Assembly (NCBI GenBank): GCA_012031335.1
Contig: JAAUTT010000093.1
Coordinates: forward strand, 1-9,837
Length of the DNA stretch: 9,837 bases
Direction: 5' to 3'
Source: Bacteroidales bacterium
Lineage (GTDB): Bacteria > Bacteroidota > Bacteroidia > Bacteroidales > JAAUTT01
The position numbers and the translations under genes were made by a program. The notes under the pieces are model-generated. The model did not search any database, was not told the origin of the DNA, and saw only the letters and a program-made list of their open reading frames with translations. How positions within the stretch are numbered: the first letter of the stretch is position 1; every line of letters begins with the position of its first letter. Positions 1 to 7,391 of the stretch are shown here, piece after piece.

Positions 1-791
1 AACACCCAGCCAGTTGGGAGTTTCCGATTTCCGGGTCATGTTAATCCGGATAGCCCAGGTTAACCATGCTGTTAAGCCGCATATCGTTTCCGCTGTCGTA
101 GAAAAAATAGAGATTATACGAAGAATAAAACTGATGCCTTATATAACCCCGGTTTACAAACCACAGACCCACCTCGCCGGTTAAATCGGTTACGGGTTTA
201 TTTTTAATCAAACTGGCACCAATTCCACCTTTAAGCGCCAACATATCCATCTGTCCGTTCCCTTTGCCAGGCTTGTAAGTCAGGTTACCATCCCTGGAAA
301 TGTAACTGTAGGTATAAGTGATTCGTCCGCGTTTGGCAGCAGTGGAATCCAGTACCTCCCGGATAATACTGATCAGGCTGTCGGAAAAAAAGTTCCCGGG
401 TATCGCTGAAAAGTATCCTCAGGAAATAACTTTGAGCCTGAATATTACACTGGTAACTGAAATTATAGGCGGTATTTTCCCCGTTATCCAGGATAATCAT
501 TTCTGTGTTGGTATTTTCGTTAACAGTAAGATATTTCCCAGGCACATAGTTAATAATGGCCGAACCCCGGGCTGGCAAAGTTTTATTTTCCTTAAGCATT
601 TCGCCCATACTCCGAATATCCTTTTCTACCTGTTCGCCAGGATTACCCGGTTTATAAAGGATTAAATGCACTCCGGCCCTGTTATCAATTCTTATGCTAA
701 CGGAATCCTGCCGGGTAGGTTGCGCCACAGCAATTGATGTGTATCCTGCAAACAACGCTGCAAGCATTACCCTGTTTATTATTGTTTTCAT
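1..791 (-). CDS. Secreted protein with probable C-terminal outer-membrane beta-strand region; frameshifted and cut by the left window edge
   Basis: I do not recognise the family. The start at 791 gives a clear signal peptide (MKTIINRVMLAALFAGYTS, cleavage likely after AVA, about residue 23) without a lipobox cysteine. A mature N-terminal domain of about 110 residues follows. Near residue 135 the reading frame breaks in a run of seven A (385-391). With one base removed it continues as ELFSDSLISIIREVLDS and on through alternating polar/hydrophobic stretches such as GEVGLWFVNRGYIRHQFYSS, which look like beta-strands of an outer-membrane barrel. This frame stops at 41-43, but another frame is open from 51 to base 1 (starting IRINMTRKSETPNW), so a second indel near 52-56 is likely and the gene continues outside the window. 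It lies 60 bases downstream of the anti-sigma-like gene and is probably co-transcribed. Exported location is well supported; the barrel is inference. Confidence 0.6.
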
Positions 792-851
792 TTTTTCAAT
801 TTTTTAAGATTAAGCAAATTGTTTTATAATGTGGCGCCTTACATTCAATGT

Positions 852-1472
852 TTAATATTTTGTTGTTATAGCCAGGTTACCGCTGTTCACCTGTTCCCGC
901 TCCCCACCGAATCTGATGCGGAACCCCCTGGATTTTGCCTTGCTTTCGCCGACAGAATTTGTAATCAGTATTTCAGTATTCTGTAAAGAGGTTGGTTGCT
1001 GCTGCACAATTTCTGTTTCGGGGCGATTTTCTAAATTCTGCACCTGTTCTTGTGCTATTTCATTATTCCGGTATACTATTTTTTCAATATACACTGTATC
1101 AGTCCGGGTAATAGTTGATACAACCGGCTGGTTAACAAATACTTTCTTCACTACAATAACTGTATCTTTCTTTGGCATTACTTCCCCCTGAGCTGTACCG
1201 GTTACCCGGACAGAATCTTCGGTAAGAATTGATTTTCTGTTGAATTGACTAATCAGAGCAGCCTGGGTAGTTACCGACTGCTTTGTGCGGACAAGAGAAA
1301 ACCACAAAAAAGAAGAAACAAAGAGCAACAACACACAGGCAGCTGCCAGAGACAGGAACAGCACCGGTATTTTCCGGCGGCGCGACTGTTGTACCTGGTT
1401 CCATATCCTTTCCTGAGCTTCGAGGGCCTGGCTATCGTAATAACTCTCCGAAGCCTCCATAGCATTCTTCAC
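852..1472 (-). CDS. Single-pass membrane protein, probable anti-sigma factor partner
   Basis: The product is about 206 residues. A charged cytoplasmic N-terminus (through SRRRK, residue 34) precedes one strong transmembrane helix at about residues 35-61 (IPVLFLSLAAACVLLLF onward). A periplasmic tail with TDTVYIEKIVYR and a Gln/Glu-rich stretch follows. This is the layout of the non-zinc anti-sigma-like proteins that follow ECF sigma genes in Bacteroidota; no HxxxCxxC zinc motif is seen, so the role rests on gene order and topology. The GTG at 1472 opens the frame I can prove. The true start is probably ATG at 1516-1514, overlapping the sigma factor's TGA. Reading from there needs one extra base in the six-T run at 1508-1513 (plus strand), and would add the N-terminus MKKSPNIWYTNIDAI. 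Given the indels elsewhere, I favour that longer form. Confidence 0.6.
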   Translation of the reverse strand: MKNAMEASESYYDSQALEAQERIWNQVQQSRRRKIPVLFLSLAAACVLLLFVSSFLWFSLVRTKQSVTTQAALISQFNRKSILTEDSVRVTGTAQGEVMPKKDTVIVVKKVFVNQPVVSTITRTDTVYIEKIVYRNNEIAQEQVQNLENRPETEIVQQQPTSLQNTEILITNSVGESKAKSRGFRIRFGGEREQVNSGNLAITTKY

Positions 1473-1512
1473 GATAGCATCAATATTTGTGTACCATATG
1501 TTTGGGCTTTTT

Positions 1513-2028
1513 TCATTTTTCGATTATGTAAATCCGTGCTTTCCGTAGCTGCGATTTCGATGTATTTTCACTTATATTCAGCAAACCTCCGATTTCTTTA
1601 TGCGAATATCCCTCCAGGGCAAACAGGTTAAAAACCAAACGATAACCGGCAGGCATGGTTTCGATAATGGTCCGGATCTGTTCCGCGTCCATATTTTCCA
1701 TCTCTTCCTCCTCAGGGGCCGGGGAATCGAAGGCTGTCATATCTTCGCTATACTGCAACTGGTTTCGTGAAGTAACCAGTCGAATAGCTTCCCGGATTAC
1801 GATAGTTCTGATCCATTTGTTAAGGCTGTATTCGCCACGGTATTCGAACCGGGCAATATTGTCGAAAATACGCGTAAATGCCAGCACAAGGGCATCTTCG
1901 GTATCGTGGTGGTTTGCCAGGATGCGCATGGAAAGACGATACATTGGGCGGTACCAGGCATTGAATAAAACCCCCTGGGCTACCTTGTTTCCACTTTTAC
2001 AATGATCAATAATTTCGCTGAATTCCAA
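1513..2028 (-). CDS. RNA polymerase sigma-70 factor, ECF subfamily
   Basis: This is a complete ECF-type sigma factor of 171 residues, the usual length. Region 2 spans about residues 7-85, with the core-binding and -10 recognition helix around HDTEDALVLAFTRIF (41-55) and RGEYSLNKWIRTIVIRE (64-80). A short acidic linker (EEEEMENMD) leads to region 4 (about 115-168), whose helix-turn-helix reads LEGYSHKEIGGLLNISENT. It directs RNA polymerase to a dedicated promoter set, probably including its own operon. The start is TTG at 2028, just after an in-frame stop. Removing one T from the TT at 2029-2030 would give ATG GAA TTC in the same frame, so the TTG may be a base-call artefact. The stop overlaps the likely ATG of the downstream membrane-protein gene, consistent with translational coupling. 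Confidence 0.9.
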   Translation of the reverse strand: MEFSEIIDHCKSGNKVAQGVLFNAWYRPMYRLSMRILANHHDTEDALVLAFTRIFDNIARFEYRGEYSLNKWIRTIVIREAIRLVTSRNQLQYSEDMTAFDSPAPEEEEMENMDAEQIRTIIETMPAGYRLVFNLFALEGYSHKEIGGLLNISENTSKSQLRKARIYIIEK

Positions 2029-2085
2029 TTTACCCTATTTAACCGTTTAATTGAATAACCCCGATTTTTTGTTCAAGGTTGCCCC

Positions 2086-2115
2086 GAAAGGTAAAAAGAT
2101 TTGAATTTTTTGAAA
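2086..2115 (-). promoter_or_regulatory. Candidate Bacteroidota-type promoter for the sigma-factor operon
   Basis: On the minus strand, TACCTTTC (2093-2086) matches the Bacteroidota -7 consensus TAnnTTTG at all but the last position. TTTC (2115-2112) lies about 18 bases upstream, where TTTG is expected. Transcription would start near 2079, leaving about 50 bases of leader before the sigma gene. Both elements carry one mismatch, and an autoregulated ECF promoter elsewhere cannot be excluded. Confidence 0.35.
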
Positions 2116-2215
2116 GATTTTAAAATGCGATAAAAAATTTAATGTTGATAGACCCTGATGCTTTATTAATTGAGGACCAAAATTTATAAAAAAGCCATAA
2201 CACCTTTTTATGAAT

Positions 2216-2244
2216 TTTGTATGAAGTAATATCCATTACTTTTT
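2216..2244 (+). promoter_or_regulatory. Weak candidate promoter with overlapping palindrome upstream of the HsdR_N-like gene
   Basis: TTTG (2216-2219) and TACTTTTT (2237-2244, near TAnnTTTG) are separated by 17 bases, a little short of the usual 19-21. The perfect inverted repeat AGTAAT-ATCC-ATTACT (2225-2240) sits between and overlaps them, as an operator would. In such AT-rich DNA both could be chance. Confidence 0.22.
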
Positions 2245-2343
2245 AATGCATTTATTTTAAATTATTTATATATTTATTAGAGATTTTAAGATTTCTATAA
2301 AACTGGCATATCTAATTTTTATTTAATTCTAATTTCTATAGTT

Positions 2344-3107
2344 ATGGCTCCTATTCCCGGCAAAGTTCAACTTCGGTTAACGGCAGCACTGAAGAAATTC
2401 CAAAGCATGTTGCAAATGCAAAATCAAAAGACATAAATGAATCTGATACAGTTGTAATCATAACCGACATCCTCTCGGAACTTTTCGGCTATGATAAATA
2501 CTCCGAAATAACTTCGGAGCAGGCTGTAAAAAAAACATGGTGCGACCTTGCAATTAAAATTGAAGGTAAACAACACTTTATCCTTGAAGTAAAAGCAGCA
2601 GGTTTAGAGTTAAAAGATGATCACATAAGGCAAGCGGTTGATTACGGCTCAAATGCAGGTGTTGACTGGGTAATTTTAACAAATGGAACTTATTGGAAAA
2701 TATTCAAAATTCTATTTAGTAAACCTGTTGCACATGAGTTGGTATATGAGTTTGACTTAAGCAAGTTAAGCGCAAAAAAAGAAAGTGATCTGGAACTTCT
2801 TTATTGTGTATGCCGTGAAAGTCTGGGCAAATCGGTCCTTGAAACATTCCATGCACAAAAACAAACTCTCAGCCGTTTTGTGATAGGCCAGATTATTCTA
2901 ACTGAGCCTGTTCTGGATGCTATTAAGAAAACCTTGAAAAAAGTAGCCAACGATGTTAGAGTAACAAACGAAGAAATCCTTCCAATTCTCGAAAACGAAG
3001 TGTTAAAAAGAGAAGTGCTTGAAGGAGATAAAGCCTGTGAAGCAAAAAAACGAATTGCGAAAGCAATGAAAGTTGGAGAAAAGGAAAAAGTTAAAGAAAT
3101 AGCATAA
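2344..3107 (+). CDS. HsdR_N-type (type I restriction enzyme R subunit N-terminal domain) PD-(D/E)xK protein, frameshifted
   Basis: Starting at ATG 2344, the product begins MAPIPGKVQLRLTAALKKFQ. It loses frame near 2410-2412 and resumes as ANAKSKDINESDTVV; adding one G to make TTGG joins the halves into 254 residues, the usual size of this Bacteroidota family as I recall it. The nuclease fold is visible: a Glu in NESDTV (about 33), Asp in WCDLAIK (about 68), the ExK pair in FILEVKA (about E82/K84) and Gln in HIRQAVDYG (about 97). The rest, from VYEFDLSKL on, is helical and Lys/Glu-rich. Such proteins are usually annotated as solitary HsdR N-terminal domain proteins. No helicase, methylase or specificity subunit is nearby, so restriction activity is not implied; the cellular role is unknown. 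The gene is more AT-rich than the arginine genes and is flanked by gene-free DNA, suggesting separate acquisition. Confidence 0.8.
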
Positions 3108-3437
3108 GTTTTTGGTTGTTTCAAACATTTTATTCATTCATATTGCCAATCTGGTTTTTTAATTCAGATTTAAGCATTAGGAAGGAAGTGATTTATTGAT
3201 TAAAACGTTAACCCGGTGCGCTGACATCCGGATTTACCATCCTGAAATTCTTCGGTTTGGTTTGATAGAGGTCCTAAGTTGGCTATACAATACACATAAC
3301 TTTAGTAAAGTGTGCATAATCCCCACATCTTATTTCACCATCCCACTCCTTTTCCTGACTTTTATCATATATTTTCGTCCATTGCTTTTATAAATGCTAT
3401 TTTTTCTTTTACTTTGCCGGGCATTCATTAAACAAAC
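3108..3437. other. Gene-free stretch before the arginine leader
   Basis: I find no convincing gene here. A 65-codon open frame at 3196-3393 begins with TTG, has no family resemblance and ends in a hydrophobic run typical of AT-rich noise. A 6-base inverted repeat (AATCTG 3148-3153, CAGATT 3165-3170) and a 5-base one (ACTTT-AGT-AAAGT near 3299-3311) are present but too weak to call as terminators. The stretch ends in a weak promoter-like region. Confidence 0.5.
3382..3416 (+). promoter_or_regulatory. Weak candidate promoter for the arginine cluster
   Basis: TTACTTTG (3409-3416) resembles the Bacteroidota -7 element TAnnTTTG with one mismatch. TTG (3382-3384) lies 24 bases upstream, longer than the usual 19-21. 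It is placed so that a transcript would start about 15-20 bases before the leader peptide's ATG, which is the main reason to list it. Confidence 0.25.
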
Positions 3438-3494
3438 ATGATACAAACATTTGGCATATATCCTCCATTCAGGCGCAAATTCTGCTCCCGGTGA
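3438..3494 (+). CDS. Putative arginine leader peptide (18 codons)
   Basis: ATG at 3438 opens an 18-codon frame reading MIQTFGIYPPFRRKFCSR. Adjacent Arg codons (AGG, CGC) lie at positions 12-13, Lys at 14, and Arg (CGG) is the last sense codon. The TGA stop (3492-3494) lies inside the 5' arm (3490-3497) of the terminator hairpin upstream of argG. Three Arg in the last seven residues, a short frame, and a stop buried in the terminator arm are the marks of a transcription-attenuation leader: a ribosome starved for charged arginyl-tRNA would stall and mask the arm, letting polymerase read into argG. What is seen is the frame and the hairpin; translation and control are inference. No Shine-Dalgarno site is expected in this phylum. 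Confidence 0.45.
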   Translation: MIQTFGIYPPFRRKFCSR

Positions 3495-3566
3495 AGGTTT
3501 TGTGTATTTTATACAAATCAGTTTTATGAAAACTTGCCTTCACCAGCAGGTTTTTTTTGTTTTTTT
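3482..3566 (+). terminator. Strong intrinsic terminator or attenuator hairpin upstream of argG
   Basis: The 5' arm is CTGCT (3482-3486), a CCC bulge, then GGTGAAGG (3490-3497). The 3' arm is CCTTCACC (3537-3544) followed directly by AGCAG (3545-3549). That is 8 plus 5 perfect pairs, immediately followed by eight T (3551-3558), G, and seven T (3560-3566). The 39-base loop holds two smaller dyads, TTGTGTA-TTT-TATACAA (3500-3516) and AGTTTT-ATG-AAAACT (3520-3534). It ends about 76 bases before the argG start and 380 bases after the nearest upstream gene, so it more likely controls argG transcription than ends the upstream gene. Confidence 0.7.
3499..3516. promoter_or_regulatory. Possible 18-base operator-like palindrome inside the leader
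   Basis: TTGTGTATTTTATACAA is a near-perfect AT-centred palindrome, about the length of an ARG box, just upstream of argG. I cannot confirm that it matches the ArgR motif of this lineage. Its place within the hairpin loop makes an RNA-structure role equally possible. Confidence 0.2.
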
Positions 3567-3642
3567 AAGGATGTAAAGCAGGTTGTTGCCTGAAAGTTTC
3601 GGTAATTTACAGTTAGTTTTAAAAAGAATAAAGTATAAGGAA

Positions 3643-4835
3643 ATGAAAGAAAAAGTTGTTTTAGCATTCAGCGGAGGGTTGGACACTTCGTATTGTGCCA
3701 AATACCTGAACGAAGAAAAAGGTTTGGAAGTTCACTCAGCCATTGTCAATACAGGAGGATTTTCTCCCGAGGAGCTCCGGGAAATTGAAACCAAAGCCTA
3801 CCGGTTGGGTGTGGTGTCGCACAAAACGCTCGATGTTACCAATGACTATTATACACAATGTATCAGGTACCTTATCTTCGGAAACATTCTCAAGAATAAT
3901 ACCTATCCGCTCTCGGTAAGCTCCGAAAGGGTTTTCCAGGCCATTGCCATTGCCAAATATGCCGGTGAAATTGGCGCTACCCACATTGCCCACGGCAGTA
4001 CCGGTGCCGGTAACGATCAGGTGCGGTTCGACCTGGCTTTTCACATCCTGTGTCCCGAAGTACAAATCATCACCCCCATCCGCGACATGAAACTTTCGCG
4101 CGAAGCGGAGATCGAATACCTCAAATCGAAGGGCGTAGTGGCCGACTGGACCAAAATCGGCCTATTCGATCAATAAAGGCCTTTGGGGCACCAGTGTTGG
4201 CGGAAAGGAAACCCTGACTTCCAACAAGTCGCTGCCCGAACAGGCTTATCCCACCCAAATTGAAAAACAGGGCGAAGAAACCATTACCATCGATTTCGAA
4301 AAAGGAGAGGTAAAAGGCGTTAATGGGAAAAAATTCGCCAATCCCGTTGAGGCATTCCGCGAAATAGAGAAACTGGCCGGGCCCTATGCCATTGGCCGCG
4401 ATATCCATGTAGGCGATACTATCATCGGTATCAAAGGCCGGGTAGGCTTCGAAGCTGCTTCGCCTCTTATCATTATTAAGGCGCACCACCTGCTCGAAAA
4501 ACATGTACTCACCAAATGCAGCTGTATTGGAAAGAACAACTCTCGAACTGGTATGGCATGTTCGTGCACGATCCCAGTTTCTCGAACCAGTGATGCGTAA
4601 CATAGAAAAATTCCTCGACGACACCCAGGAAAATGTTACCGGTAAGGTATTTATAAAGCTGATGCCCTACCGTTTCGAAACTCTGGGTATTGAATCAGCC
4701 CACGATCTGATGAATGCCAAATTTGCCAAATATGGGGAAGAAAACACCTCCTTCAGCGGCGAGGATGTTAAAGGCTTTACAAAAATTCTGGCAAACCAGA
4801 TGAAGATATATTTTGCTATAAACAGTAGCAAGTAA
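3643..4835 (+). CDS. argG: Argininosuccinate synthase, three frameshifts as read
   Basis: ArgG joins citrulline and aspartate with ATP to form argininosuccinate, the penultimate step of arginine synthesis, in the cytoplasm. ATG 3643 (MKEKVVLAFSGGLDTSYCAK) gives the family's N-terminal ATP-binding motif SGGLDTS at residues 10-16. HGSTGAGNDQVRF (117-129) is the conserved substrate-binding segment. The frame breaks after VADWTK (extra A in 4153-4156) and resumes SAYSINKGLWGTSVGGKE. It breaks again near 4518 (missing base, then QLYWKEQLSNWYGMF) and in the CCC at 4573-4575 (missing C, then QFLEPVMRNIEKF). Correcting one base at each gives 397 residues, normal for the family, with no internal stop. 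An upstream in-frame extension to 3583 is not conserved-looking. The leader terminator lies just upstream, and a repeat array overlaps the last codons. Confidence 0.93.
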
Positions 4836-4898
4836 TTAGTAGTAAGTCGTAAGACAAAGCAAACATAGTCTTACGACTTACGACCTACGACTTACGAC
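4824..4898. repeat. Seven-base-period repeat array with long inverted repeat between argG and proB
   Basis: From 4824, units of the form AGTNNNN (AGTAGCA, AGTAATT, ...) repeat every seven bases and run across the argG stop codon. From 4871, TTACGAC repeats four times in tandem (one unit begins CTACGAC) up to three bases before the proB ATG. The two halves are complementary: GTAAGTCGTAAGAC (4842-4855) pairs perfectly with GTCTTACGACTTAC (4868-4881) across a 12-base loop. The 14-bp hairpin has no T-run after it, so a processing or mRNA-stability element is more likely than a terminator. Confidence 0.8.
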
Positions 4899-4901
4899 TA
4901 T

Positions 4902-5978
4902 ATGTATAAAAAACTCACCATCAAAAATAGGCTCGAACGTACTCACCGATGCCAACGGGATGCCCGATGAGGAGCGTATTGCTCACCTGGTCGACCAGAT
5001 GGCGCAATTGCGTAAGAAGGGAGTGGAAATTCTACTCGTTTCCTCAGGTGCAGTTGCCTCGGGCAGAAAAATTGTGCATTGCCCGAAAAGAACGACCCGG
5101 TATCGTGTCGTCAGTTGTGGGCTTCTGTAGGTCAGGTTAAACTCATACAGCTATATTCCGAACTTTTTGCCCGGCATAACATGCTTTGTTCGCAGGTTTT
5201 GGTCACCAAGGAAGATTTCCGCGACCGCCAGCATTTTCTTAATATCCGCAACTGTTTGAACACCTTGCTTGAGCATGAGATTATCCCCATCATCAACGAG
5301 AACGATGTAGTATCGGTTACCGAGCTGATGTTTACGGACAACGATGAACTTGCCGGACTTATTACTTCCATGATGGATGCCGAAGCCATGATCATCCTCA
5401 GCAATGTAGACGGCATTTACAATGGCGATCCCAGTCTGATAGATTCGCAGGTGATTCCTGTAATTGACGACGAATTGAATAATGTAACACGGTATATTTC
5501 CACCACCCGATCGAATTTTGGACGCGGGGGCATGATCACCAAATTTTCGATGGCGAAGAAGGTGGCCGATTCAGGTACACCTGTTCATCTGGCTAACGGC
5601 CGCCGCGAAAATATCCTGGTAGATATTGTCCGGGAAGATCCCGGTTTGGTGCAAACCTATTTTAAACCAGGCCGCAAAACATCGCCGGTAAAAAAGTGGC
5701 TGGCCTATTCCGAGGCATCCGTGAAAGGAGAAATACACATCAACCAGGGTGCTAAAGTTTCACTTTTGGCCAGTAAGGCCAATAGTCTGCTGCCTGTAGG
5801 AGTTATAAAATATCAGGTGAATTTCTCAAAGGCGACCTTTGTGAAGATTATCGATGCTGATGGGAAAAATATCGGTATTGGCAAAACACAATACAATTCC
5901 GAAACGGCGTTGAAAAAAATGGGTCAGAAAAATCAAAAGCCGGTTGTACATTACGATTATCTGTATTTAAAACATTAA
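4902..5978 (+). CDS. proB: Glutamate 5-kinase, two frameshifts as read
   Basis: ProB phosphorylates glutamate to gamma-glutamyl phosphate, the first step of proline synthesis, and hands it to ProA. The start at ATG 4902 reads MYKKLTIK. An extra A in the five-A run 4923-4927 breaks the frame, which resumes IGSNVLTDANGMPDEERI. A missing C at 5082-5084 breaks it again before PEKNDPVSCRQLWASVGQ. Corrected length is 358 residues, close to the roughly 360 of the family. The amino-acid-kinase domain (about 1-255) shows VSSGAVASGR (46-55), INENDVVSVTELMFTDNDEL (131-150), SNVDGIYNGDP and FGRGGMITK. A C-terminal PUA domain (about 264-358) ends PVVHYDYLYLKH. The proA start follows three bases after the stop, so the two are surely translated from one message. 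Confidence 0.92.
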
Positions 5979-5981
5979 AGT

Positions 5982-7227
5982 ATGGATGTTAAACAGTTAT
6001 TTATAGATGTAAGGGAAGCAAGCCGCACCCTTGTTTCGCTCGATGAAACAGTTATCGACAACTTGCTTTTGGCCATTGCGGTGGAAGCCGAAAAGCAGAT
6101 ACCTTTTATCCTTGCCGAAAATAAAAAGGATCTGGACCGGATGGATACAGCCGATCCCAAATACGATCGTTTGAAACTTACTGAAGACCGGATCAGGGCC
6201 ATTGCTTCCGATATCCGTAATGTGGCTTCATTACCTTCGCCGCTGGGAAGAGTTCTCGATGAGTTAACCCGTCCCAACGGATTGAAGATTTCCAAGGTAA
6301 GCTTCCCGATGGGAGTAATCGGTATAATCTACGAAGCCCGTCCTAATGTGACTTTCGATGTTTTTTCGCTCTGTCTGAAAGCTGGCAATGCCTGTATACT
6401 CAAGGGTGGCAGCGATGCATCTGCCTCCAACGAGGCAATTGTAAAGATCATTAAACAAGTAATTACCTCGTTCGGTATCGATACCAATATCCTGGCCCTG
6501 ATGCTCCCGACCGCGAAACAGTGAAAGACCTGCTGGAAGCCAGAGAATATGTAGATATCATTATCCCGCGCGGTAGCCAGGGATTAATTGACTTTGTGGT
6601 ACAGAACTCTAAAATACCCGTTATTGAAACCGGAGCCGGTATTGTTCATACTTATTTCGACGAATTTGGCATCGGGATAAGGGTAGTTCAATTATTTTCA
6701 ATGCAAAAACTCGCAGGGTAAGTGTTTGCAACGCTTTGGACTGTCTGGTAATTCACCGTAAACGGCTGAATGACTTACCTCAGCTTACATCGAGACTAGC
6801 CGAAAAAAACGTATTGATATTTGCTGATGAGGAATCCCTGAAAACCCTTGCAGGCAAATATCCCGATAATCTGCTGAAGCCGGCCAATGAAGAATCGTAC
6901 GGAACGGAGTTTCTCTCGTACACCATGTCGGTAAAAACAGTAGCCGGATTTGAAGAAGCATTGGATCATATTTATCACTATAGTTCCAAACACAGCGAAG
7001 CCATCATCAGCGAAAACAACGAACGTATCGACGAGTTTTTCAGAAGGGTAGATGCTGCGGCTGTGTATTCCAATACCTCAACAGCCTTCACCGACGGAGC
7101 TCAGTTCGGATTAGGTGCCGAAATAGGTATCAGCACCCAAAAGCTACACGCCCGTGGCCCCATGGCTCTTCAGGAACTTACAACCTATAAATGGATCGTA
7201 AGAGGGGATGGACAGGTGAGGGAGTAG
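5982..7227 (+). CDS. proA: Gamma-glutamyl phosphate reductase, two frameshifts as read
   Basis: ProA reduces gamma-glutamyl phosphate with NADPH to glutamate 5-semialdehyde, which cyclises towards proline. The aldehyde-dehydrogenase-like fold is clear: [20 protein letters not shown] (108-127), the nucleotide-binding [25 protein letters not shown], and the catalytic-Cys segment [17 protein letters not shown] (Cys about 250). The C-terminus [18 protein letters not shown] onward is diagnostic. One base is missing near 6504 (LALM then [14 protein letters not shown]) and one near 6670-6671 (DEFG then, probably, [13 protein letters not shown]). Corrected length is 415 residues, against 417 in E. 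coli. It is coupled to proB by a three-base gap. A degenerate seven-base-period array begins nine bases after the stop. Confidence 0.93.
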
Positions 7228-7235
7228 TTGTAAAA

Positions 7236-7270
7236 AGTAACGAGTATTTAGTAATTAGTATTTAGTAAAA
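7236..7270. repeat. Degenerate seven-base-period array after proA
   Basis: Five consecutive heptamers begin AGTA at 7236, 7243, 7250, 7257 and 7264, with the last three bases varying (ACG, TTT, ATT, TTT, AAA). The unit form matches the AGT-starting heptamers after argG although the sequences differ, which argues for a common expansion mechanism. Confidence 0.65.
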
Positions 7271-7304
7271 TATAAATAATTGGAAATTGAAAAATGACAC
7301 AGCA

Positions 7305-7391
7305 ATGAGTGGTAAAACACTAACCGAAATTATTAGATATAAACATCATAACGTATTGCATACAACCTTAAAAGTAAATGTATTTAAATGA
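7305..7391 (+). CDS. Possible 28-residue small ORF coupled to the four-helix-bundle gene
   Basis: ATG 7305 opens a 28-codon frame (MSGKTLTEIIRYKHHNVLHT and so on) that ends in TGA at 7389-7391, overlapping the ATG of the next gene as ATGA. That overlap is typical of coupled genes. The peptide is basic and polar and resembles nothing I know. It could be a chance frame in an otherwise gene-free gap. Confidence 0.2.
   Translation: MSGKTLTEIIRYKHHNVLHTTLKVNVFK

Larger units (their letters stand above)
2029..2343. other. AT-rich divergent intergenic region
   Basis: This 315-base gap separates the leftward sigma operon from the rightward HsdR_N-like gene. I see no gene or RNA here. The right half (about 2200-2340) is strikingly AT-rich. 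It holds the candidate sigma-operon promoter (2086-2115) and, for the rightward gene, a weak promoter-like pair with a small palindrome near 2216-2244. Confidence 0.6.

Noticed and set aside
2344..3107. Remnant of a full type I restriction system
   Set aside because: The protein has its own start, stop and family-typical length of about 254 residues, and no trace of helicase, hsdM or hsdS flanks it.
3196..3393. 65-codon open frame on the plus strand before the arginine leader
   Set aside because: TTG start, no family resemblance, hydrophobic AT-driven tail, and no coding context; best read as chance.
3583..3642. Longer N-terminus for ArgG from a TTG at 3583
   Set aside because: ArgG proteins begin a few residues before the AFSGGLDTS motif; the ATG at 3643 fits and the extension is not conserved-looking.
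4121..4624. 167-codon open frame on the minus strand inside argG
   Set aside because: It lies opposite highly conserved ArgG sequence and shows no recognisable protein character; a shadow frame.
4842..4881. Rho-independent terminator between argG and proB
   Set aside because: The stem is strong but no T-run follows on either strand, and the arms are made of the heptamer repeat.
4824..4898. CRISPR-like array
   Set aside because: Units are seven bases with no spacers, and no cas genes are present.
4949..5140. 63-codon plus-strand frame inside proB
   Set aside because: Out of frame with the clear ProB sequence (VSSGAVASGR etc.); appears only because of the indels.
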